A DNA stretch of 64,000 nucleotides from Andrena cerasifolii. Lineage: Eukaryota > Arthropoda > Insecta > Hymenoptera > Andrenidae. The stretch is from the NCBI RefSeq assembly GCF_050908995.1, contig NC_135133.1, positions 6,862,001 through 6,926,000 on the forward strand, written 5' to 3'. The translations under genes were made by a program, and so were the position numbers. Under the pieces are notes generated by a model. It was not told the origin of the DNA and made no database searches. It saw only the letters and a program-made list of their open reading frames with translations. Below, piece by piece: positions 57,401-64,000 of this stretch. The first letter of the stretch is position 1. The number at the start of each line of letters is the position of its first letter.

Positions 57401-60400
57401 TCGAAACAACATCGCTGTAAAATCTGCGAACAGTTACGGGACCATTGCTAGAAAATTTCCGGAACGTTCCGTGACCATTGCTAGAGAATCTCCGCAACGT
57501 TCCATGAAGCTTGCAGGAAGGTTCCACGTTCGCTGCCGTGGAATGTTCCCCCGGTGCGGACACAGGAACCTTCCTGGAACCTTCCCGCAATGGAGTGTGC
57601 TGTACGGGTAGCATTACCAAACTACCGGCGACTGCACTACTTCCCATCGTATCTTTCATTATTCAGAGCAGTCTATCACCGCATTGCACGCAAAATTCAT
57701 CCCCCAAAGCGGGGTGACTCTCAGCCACCAAAAAGTCAACTCCGTCCCGAAATTCCAGCCACCCCACCGCGTGGGGGCTGTGTAAACAATCCCTCGTTTA
57801 GTGTGCAAGTGTCGCGTTGTCCCGCACTAAAAACGCGTTGTAAAATTACGAAACCTCAGAGCTACTCTTTGCAGCCGGCCTCAATATATCCTCGTAGCTG
57901 GATGTCGCGTTTCCCAGCGAAGCCTGGGTCTCGCGCGGTTGCCCACCCAGCCTGTGCACGACTGAACTCACCCCCTCCCGCCCCTCCGGTTGGCGAGAAA
58001 AAGCTCGGTCTACCTCCGGCAGGGCGAGGGGCGGGAAGGGGTGAAGGGTCGGTGCACAGAAATAAATCGGCGACGTGTCGCGAAATTCTGCGCGCGACCG
58101 GTCGACGGAGGGCCGTTACCAAACGTAATGTTGCTCGTAAACCGCGCGGAGCGGCGGGGGGTAGGTGGATTTCGCTAGAGCGTGCGAATCGTTGGCAGGG
58201 TGTGCTCGGTGAGACCGAGTGACACATCGTCACGGGAATCGATATCGCGAAGAGTCGACGCTGGTCCAGTATCGTCGTCTTGCAATGGCGAGTGCTATTC
58301 GTCGTCGGACGAAACACAATGCCCGAAACGGCCTTTGTCTTCCGGTCGATTGATCGATGTTCCCGCGCGGTGCATCGTCGCCGCGTGGTACGCCCGTTGT
58401 TTTCCCCTTGTTCCGCGTCTCTCTCTCTCCCTCTCGTTTTTGCTTTTTATTCGCAAACCGCCTCTATGCCGCTGCAAGTCATAAATTTCTGGCTGGCGAA
58501 CAATTCGGAGGTCGGTTGGAAGACGCTGGACAGGGGAATGAACCCGAAACGGACCTGCTTTTCTGTTGCAGAAAGCGGAGAGCAACTCGACTAAGGTCGC
58601 GCTGACGAACCTGGAACTGGAGGCGGCCGGGGTGTACAGCTGCGAGGTATCGGCGGACGCGCCTTCCTTCCACACGGCCATAGTTTACGCCACCATGAAT
58701 GTCGTTGGTAAGAGGAACGTTGGTTAGCGAGCCGTAACAGAAGGGTAATGTTGACCCTCTGGTGCACGGGTTGTGTCCCTGGGAGTCGTGAGTGAACAAT
58801 TGTTTTGCTCTCGCAATGCTTCGTTACATGTAGTAGTTTCATACGATAAATCGATAAGCTTGTTGTGAGCAAATGGAACTGTCTTTATTAATAAAAAATA
58901 TAGACCAAACGGTGGGTCCCTGCCCGTGTACTCGCGGAAAAATTCTTCATCCGTGCACTGGAGGGTTCGGCGAGGGTAGTCTGGACTAACAAGGGAAGGG
59001 AAGCTCGGCAACTCGAAAATTCAAGAAAGTCTGAAACTTTGCAGAAATACAGCCCAAGCGGTGCTAATAACTAAATAACGTAACTATTTTTCGATTCGGC
59101 AATAAAACGGTCCTAAGGGCGAAAACACCCCCTCCAAAAATGCTGAGTTTTTAGATTATCGTAACTATCTGCGAGACTCTAAAAGAAGTAAAAAAGAAAT
59201 TAATATTGTTTCTGTTCTTGAAACAGCTATGAGAACCGAAATAATCTTGAAACAGTTACGAGTGAAAACGGTTCTGGCCTATATCGGTTTCGGTTCCGGT
59301 TCTACGGAACTGATATTATATCGGTTCCGTAACGGTTATATATCGGTTATACAGTAAACCCTCGCTATGGGTTGGGCTCGCCTCAACCATGCGTAAGGGT
59401 TCGTCGCTATCCCCACCACTTCTTGGAGTCATTCGGTCGAGAGAGAGAGAGAAGCCCAGAGTCGACTCGACGATATCGTAAACTGGGGAAAATTGACACC
59501 ACGAAGTAACATTGGCAGTTAACGTGTACTTATTAAGGACCGAAAAAGACGAAAACTTTATGCATTTTGACACTTGCAGTACAATCACAACAGATGCAAT
59601 GTTACAATAAGATACGCAAAGCAAACGTAATAATATTAAATTTTATATTACATCCATCGACATAAAGTTGAAAATAAGCCTAAATTAAAAAAAGCTTATT
59701 CCAAACTACATTTCAGAACTAATTCATTCTTTAGAGATAGATTATTGAATCATAGTTTAATATGAATTCCGAGGAGTTATCACACATCAAGCTGTAGTCG
59801 CCGTGTTTTTTCTTTAAGGGGGTGTTTTCACCCTTAAAACCGTTTCATTGTATTTTCATTTCTGCAGAGTTTCAGACTTTTTTGATTTTTTGAGTTGTCG
59901 AACTTCCCTTGCAAGCTGCACGCTGTAGCTGTTCTACATCTTTGCAAGCATAAAGTAGGGGATGAAAGAGGGTGGATTCTTTACACTTCGAACGCCAGTA
60001 GAGTGCAAGCGTACAACTAAACATGCTCCTCGTTCGGTGGCTGAATTTTTGAAGACTTCTTCGTTCCCGCCAGATATTCTGGAGCCCTAAAATTGGTACC
60101 ACAATCGCGGGGCGCAGCGCGCACCGGAGCGCGGCTCGACGACGCGAATTGCCGGCTGCGGACTTAACATTCTCCTTTACTTGCGTAGCGGCAAACAGAA
60201 GCAAACGTAACGTCTCGTACGTGGGAGCCGAGGCGCCTCAGCTCGCGCACAGTTTCGAACTGCGAATTAATACCAGCCACCGGCCTGGGGTGGACTTAAG
60301 GGCTTACGCGAATCGCTGTGGACCAAGCCGAAGATAATACTGCGGGTACACGCGCGGGAATGAACGGGAATTAGGTGTTTTAGGTGGAGGGGAATTAGGT

Positions 60401-62875
60401 TAACCGTCATTTCACCTTTCTCGCGTCTCCTTTTTTTTCTCTCTCTCTCTCGCTCGGCCCCCGAGCGATAGCAGAACTGGGTTGCCGAGGATAAGAGGAG
60501 GATTCGCGTTGACAGTTCCAGGAGCGTCAGTGTTGCTCATTAATTTATAGGATGGAGGATGACAAATGGGCCGGGTCTGTAGAGCGCGAGAGCTCAAAAA
60601 CTGAGGTAGATAACGAAGCTCGGGGGTTGCGGGTTAAAGATAGTCCTCCCGCGTAGAGCGTGTAACGCTAACGTTTACGCTTTTCGTACGGTAAATACAC
60701 TACCGGCCATAAATTTCAGACCATCTCCTTCATTGTTGCGCCTTGAATAAGGGGAAGGGCCGCGGGGAAGGGAGGGGCAAAGAAAGCAACGAAAGAGCGA
60801 GAGAGCGAATAGCTAAAATTACCATTTCGCTGTATCCACCTATTATATAATTGCCATTTATCTGACTGTAGAGCAGCGCTTTAATAATCGCTGTACGACG
60901 CCATTAGATTCTTCGGGTATGTCCATTGTCTGGGTTAAGCAACGGGACAAAGAAGCGAGGGGTAGGCGATAGAAGTTGGTGCATGCGGGCCCGCGGATTG
61001 GAAAATCTTTGGACAAAGACGGGGCCCCTGCAATCTCGGGGAAACTGAAAGATGCACGCGATCGAGATGTTAACAGAAAGGCTGTCACAAGTATATTTCT
61101 CTTTTTTGAATAAATGCAGCAGCGCTGGCGAAGTTCGGCGAGCAGTCCGGCGCACAAGTTATTGAGTTTCCATTAAAAAGAAGGATGCTTTCGTTCCATT
61201 AAGGGGCGGTCTCGAACTGGCGATCGATAATATACGATAAACAATAATTAAAGTTCACTCCGCCCGCGGGCCATCGAATTTCTGTAAACGCGGATATTCG
61301 GCCCCGCCTCGAGCTGCCGAAGGGTGCACTTCAGTTATTTGTATTAATGTTGTGTTTTAATTGCAGCAATATTTAGATAAGGCCAGAGTTGTTGTCGCGC
61401 GCGACGTGTCGTTTCGCACTGTGGGTAAATAAGTTGGAGAGAATCAGGATTCACCCTCCCGAGTAAGGGGCTGAAACTTTTCACGGTTCCTCTGTCTTCC
61501 GTGATTCGGGGCTCGGGTGGAAAAATTCCGAGCAACGCGAACCTCGCCGCGAATGGGATTTCTACCGGCGCCGTGAGGTGTTGTTAATTTTTACGCTCGG
61601 AACAGTTCCGTTAGAGAAACGTTAGGGCGGGACCGGCCACCTTCGCCGGAGAATGAAAGTTCCCAGACGCTTTACGCCCCCTCGGCCGAAAATTACGCGA
61701 CGAAATTTCTCCAGCGGAATATGGAATCCTGCAAAGAAGCGCGGGCTACTTTGATAAAACGCCGCCGCGCCTCCTATTTCGAAATTTTTAACGAAGAACG
61801 CCTCGCTGGGAAACAAGTGCGGGATATTCCGTGGCTTCGCGACGAGAGCTGACCCCTCCCCCCTTCCGTGTGTTTCAACTTTTAATAAATCCAGAATTTT
61901 GCAGGGAACAGTAGCGAGACCTGCGCCGCACAGAAAGAAAAAGGATCGCACGTTTTTTCCTATCTACGCGGAATGTTTCCAATCTCCACGCTTCGTCCCC
62001 GAAGGCGGCCGCATTTTTCACGTGTTTGTTCCCCGATGAGTGCCTCGGCAGTCACTCGAATTTCCTTCCTTCTTTTTTCTATTTTTTTCCCTGCATAGAA
62101 GAAAAACGAAGACAACTCGAGGGCCTCTCGCGGATAAAAGCGACACGAGGGGGAGGGGAGGGGTGGTGGGGGTGGTAGGTAACGGAAGGATGTTCTGCTC
62201 AAACGTTCTCGTTATCCCAGATAGAAAGGAAGCTCGTAGGAATCGTCTGGCGCAATCGTACGCCTATACTACTGGCGCGCCCGTGCGAACTTCCCCCCGG
62301 CTTTCGGGCTTTCGACCCGCGGAAATGCACGCGAAAAAATATCAAACGAGGCCCGTTCGGAAACGCTTCCCTTGCTACCCCCTCGGAAAATATTCGGCGC
62401 AGTCGTGTCGGTATGGGGCAGACGGGAAGGGAGGGACTGAAAGAGCAGCCTGGCACAATGGTGTCTCTCTTATGAATACATTACCCCGATATCGAAATGC
62501 GAGCGCGAATTGCCAGGCATAAAAGAAGAATTTTTCATCAGGCACGGAGCGAGGGGTATCGGCATGTGCATCCGGGAATCTTGAAAAGTTTCCCCCCTTT
62601 TTGCGATACGTACACACCAGGGATAAGGGATGACGCAGGGGTAGGAGGGGCTAGAACGTCAAAGCAACGTTTCGAACATGCCTCGCATACTTCCGCCCCC
62701 CCCCCCCCTCCCGTGTATACCAGGCGTCTCTTGTTCCGCAGAATTACCCTCTCAAAGGCCGTCGATACACGGGCTAAGGAGGAAATACCGGATTGACGAA
62801 ATGCTGCGTTTGAACTGCACATCCGGACGGAGCAAACCCGCGGCCAATCTCACCTGGTACATCAACGACCGACAA
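46974..62875 (+). CDS. Beaten path (Beat) family immunoglobulin protein, 5' part (four exons, runs off the window)
   Basis: Four exons join in phase to 172 codons: a signal peptide (MELKILLLVHIVG, ICSG), a complete first Ig V-type domain and the start of a second Ig domain. Ig1 runs from LREVRIQIP, with Cys in ATLNCWYD, Trp in YAVKWYKGGREFYRY and the second Cys in AGVYSCEVSADAPSFHT. The WYKG.REFYRY and CEVSADAPSFHT strings are hallmarks of Beat proteins. Ig2 begins with LRLNCTSGRSKPAANLTWYI. In Drosophila, Beats are cell-surface or secreted ligands/receptors that pair with Sidestep proteins in motor-axon guidance and synaptic matching. Intron 1 is about 9.1 kb. The rest of Ig2 and the C-terminus lie beyond 64,000. 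I cannot tell which Beat paralogue it is. Confidence 0.93.
47572..47599. repeat. CT microsatellite
   Basis: Uninterrupted CT run in Beat-family intron 1. Confidence 0.93.
48393..48437. repeat. GA microsatellite
   Basis: GA dinucleotide run of about 45 bp, slightly interrupted at its left end, in Beat-family intron 1. Confidence 0.93.
49055..49594. mobile_element. Foldback element with arms of about 215 bp, in Beat-family intron 1
   Basis: The left arm starts GAAATTTTGCGATTCTATTT then GCCAAAACTACAGTA. The right arm ends with the complement of GAAATTTTGCGATTTTAT and CGCCAAAACTCCAGTA. Matching continues through TGAAGAACTATGTCCAT, TAAAATTCGGCACTTTTGCG and TTACAAAAATTACGAACGAT, to about 49,268 and 49,384. 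About 115 bp lies between. No protein is encoded, and the superfamily is not clear. Confidence 0.88.
49769..49789. repeat. GA microsatellite
   Basis: Pure GA run in Beat-family intron 1. Confidence 0.9.
50754..50896 (-). pseudogene. Tc1-type transposase remnant, C-terminal catalytic region
   Basis: The minus strand reads LQQLPHSSNFNVIENVRDEL, then KIRIR, stop, RRIRNEEQFVKNI. This matches the Tc1 pattern in which a PQSPDLNPIE-type string carries the last catalytic glutamate, followed by LWDEL and R/K-rich residues. The IEN glutamate is kept, but a stop follows within 15 codons and several conserved residues are changed. No terminal repeats were located. It is an old dead fragment inside Beat-family intron 1. 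Confidence 0.75.
52459..52479. repeat. Poly-T tract
   Basis: About 20 consecutive T. On the minus strand it could be a retroposon poly(A) tail, but the neighbouring sequence gives no support. Confidence 0.8.
55394..55790. mobile_element. piggyBac-type MITE, TTAA-flanked, in Beat-family intron 1
   Basis: A 397-bp element starts CCCTTCGTTGACACTC and ends with the complement of CCGTTCGTTGACACAC (16-bp repeats, two mismatches). TTAA lies directly outside both ends (55,390-55,393 and 55,791-55,794). The inside is AT-rich and non-coding. Its terminal repeat differs from that of the element at 36,752, so it belongs to another subfamily. It ends about 290 bp before the splice acceptor of exon 2. Confidence 0.9.
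56082..56290 (+). CDS. Beat-family exon 2: first half of Ig domain 1
   Basis: Follows a pyrimidine-rich CTGTCTGTTGCAG. Codes ICSGLREVRIQIPTAVEK, then SATLNCWYDTEGDPLYAVKW, YKGGREFYRYAPNETP and ends GNLTVK before GTGAGC. The core Ig cysteine and tryptophan are present. Length 209 bp. Confidence 0.95.
56291..58571 (+). other. Beat-family intron 2 (about 2.3 kb)
   Basis: Contains a short GA run (56,406-56,421) and a 33-bp minisatellite with GAA/TTC palindromes (57,410-57,600). No other feature recognised. Confidence 0.6.
57410..57600. repeat. 33-bp minisatellite with GGAACNTTCC palindromes
   Basis: About 2.5 copies of a 33-bp unit with core GACCATTGCTAGA and GGAACGTTCC. Next to it, GGAAGGTTCCACGTTC and GGAACCTTCCTGGAACCTTC extend the GAA/TTC pattern. 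In the minus-strand reading the unit shows as repeated FSSNG, but there is no sign of a real protein. Confidence 0.75.
58572..58707 (+). CDS. Beat-family exon 3: second half of Ig domain 1
   Basis: Follows TTTTCTGTTGCAG. Codes KAESNSTKVALTNLELEAAG, then VYSCEVSADAPSFHTAIVY and ATMNVV before GTAAGA. YSCEVSADAPSFHT is the F-G strand signature of Beat Ig1, with the second Ig cysteine. Length 136 bp. Confidence 0.95.
58708..62741 (+). other. Beat-family intron 3 (about 4.0 kb)
   Basis: Contains the inverted-repeat element at 58,991-59,910, a short CT tract near 60,438 and a C run (62,695-62,708) shortly before the exon 4 acceptor. I see no coding exon or RNA gene. Confidence 0.6.
58991..59910. 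mobile_element. Inverted-repeat element, about 0.9 kb, in Beat-family intron 3
   Basis: The left end AAGGGAAGCTCGGCAACTC, AAGTCTGAAACTTTGCAGAA is matched in reverse by the right end (complement AAGGGAAGTTCGACAACTC, AAGTCTGAAACTCTGCAGAA). A second pair, AAACGGTCCTAAGGGCGAAA and ACACCCCCT, lies further inside, and the left arm has extra sequence between the two parts. The inside has repeats of ATATCGGTT and TCGGTTCCG (59,278-59,352). At 59,354, ACAGTAAACCCTCGCTAT looks like the end of a pogo/Tigger-type element, but its partner end was not found. Confidence 0.78.
62742..62875 (+). CDS. Beat-family exon 4: start of Ig domain 2
   Basis: Follows TCTTGTTCCGCAG. Codes ELPSQRPSIHGLRRKYRIDE, then MLRLNCTSGRSKPAANLTWY and INDRQ before GTACGG. 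Y.. DE.LRLNCTS and KPAANLTW are the conserved start of the second Beat Ig domain. Length 134 bp; the next exon is outside the window. Confidence 0.93.
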
Positions 62876-64000
62876 GTACGGCTCGGTATACCTACCCGCT
62901 GAAACAGCGACTTTGTGTTACACCGGCTCGCGCAAGACGCCCGCCCAACCCCCCGCGCCTCGCGCTCGAAACGTTCCCGCGAGCGTGGCAGAGAAGAAGG
63001 GGCTTGTATTTTGAGGCTGCCGCTTAGATACCCTCGCTGCTGAAAACGATCGAGGAGCCTGTAAACGGCCTTAGAAATTGAACGTGCCATCGGGCAGAGG
63101 GGTGTCGCGCGTACACGGCGGCCATTTTGAATATTAGGATCGGGGCGAAGGAATTCGTTAAGTCAATTGGTGGGGGCAGAACTTCGGTAAACGAAAGAAC
63201 CTGGCCCGAATGTTGGCTCAGGAATTTGATCAGTGGATACACCTCTTCTGTGTACAATCTTCAGGAACGGATCCGCCCTTGTCTTCTCGATTTCTTTACC
63301 TTTTCTCTCCCGTTGCTACTTGGAATTTTGAATTCTCCGCGCTGCATGGACGGTCAGGTTGGCTGAGGCTATGTATACGTTATATAGTCGTTTCGAATAT
63401 TAGGTTCAGGGATACATAGTTGGTGAAGTAGTGTGTATCTGCTAAGTCGATTGGTAAGGGCGGTACTCGAGCGGATGAAAGATTCAGCTCGACTGCTGGT
63501 TCAGGAATTCGATCAGCAGGAAAGTTTTCCCTCCCAGAATTTTCAGACGTAAAATTACCTTTGGGCCGCTAAGTTTTTCTTCGCCGGCCGCGCGCCTGCT
63601 ACTTCGAATTTTCAATTTTGCGCGCAATGGAGGGTAATTGCGTTTATCAAAGCGATTCAGCTGTATAAACCATTTCGAATATTAGATTCGAGGAGGGAAG
63701 CTTAACTGACTGAAACAATCTTCCAGCGAGCGAGAGATCCGGGCTCGACTTCCGGCCCAGCAATTCTGCCGATCGATTCCCACGTTTTTTTCTTCTTCTT
63801 CTTTTAATACTTGCTGCAATCTTTGTTTGGAAATCGTCAAGACAGTCGAACAAGGGCGGAGGAGAAGTTCTTCCTTTTTTTTTTTCTTTTACTCGACTAT
63901 CGTTCTAACGAAGTGGGCCGTTCGACCTGCAGACGAATGCTCTCGCCACGAGTCTAATCTTCAAAATGGCCACCACCCCTGCGCGTGTTGGGTGATCCGC
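62876..64000 (+). other. Beat-family intron 4 (partial)
   Basis: Begins with the donor after exon 4 and runs off the window. It holds the threefold repeat at 63,120-63,930. No further Beat exon is visible before the right edge. Confidence 0.6.
63120..63930. repeat. Degenerate threefold tandem repeat, period about 270-280 bp
   Basis: Copies begin at GAATATTAGGATCGGGG (63,129), GAATATTAGGTTCAGGG (63,395) and GAATATTAGATTCGAGG (63,675). Each then has a variant of GATCAG near CAGGAATTT, a TTCTTT-rich stretch and GCTACTTGGAATTTTGAATT (weaker in copy 3). Spacing is 266 and 280 bp. No open frame is shared between the copies. Confidence 0.75.

Noticed and set aside
57554..58222. 222-codon plus-strand open frame in Beat intron 2
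   Set aside because: Low-complexity basic sequence without a recognisable domain, within an intron of a well-supported gene.

Overview
The window looks like nuclear DNA of an insect, most likely a hymenopteran such as a bee, wasp or ant. Split eukaryotic genes with GT-AG introns encode insect-type proteins. There is a high-copy tandem satellite beside TTAGG-like telomeric sequence, and there are small mariner-, Tc1- and piggyBac-type transposon remnants. CpG is abundant and CT/GA microsatellites are frequent. The species cannot be fixed from sequence alone.

Layout. From 1 to about 3,800 is the right-hand part of a satellite array. It consists of alternating 170-bp and 190-bp monomers (a 360-bp dimer), with hybrid monomers and a run of 170-bp monomers at the edge. 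About 250 bp further on is a short block of degenerate telomere-like repeats (4,056-4,215). From 25,522 down to 7,985 on the minus strand lies a complete coding sequence for a plasma-membrane-type Na+/H+ exchanger (SLC9 family, Nhe2/NHE3-like). I resolved it into 16 exons with consistent splice phases, giving 976 codons plus stop. From 25,523 to about 46,400 is roughly 21 kb of intergenic DNA. I find no convincing gene there, only transposon remnants, a long foldback, microsatellites and a degenerate minisatellite. From 46,974 to the right edge on the plus strand are the first four coding exons (172 codons) of a Beaten path (Beat) family immunoglobulin-domain protein. The gene runs off the window.

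The two genes are divergently transcribed and about 21 kb apart. Nothing suggests that they work together: one is an ion transporter and the other an axon-guidance/cell-recognition receptor. Introns and the intergenic region carry many short non-autonomous elements. These include two TTAA-flanked piggyBac-type MITEs, one TA-flanked internally deleted mariner, a decayed Tc1 transposase tail and several long inverted-repeat (foldback) elements.

I did not find a convincing undescribed multi-gene system. The most informative structures are the higher-order satellite with identifiable A/B recombinant monomers, the near-symmetrical hairpin at 32.3-32.8 kb, the mariner deletion derivative with intact ends, and a run of three phase-symmetric exons in the exchanger tail.
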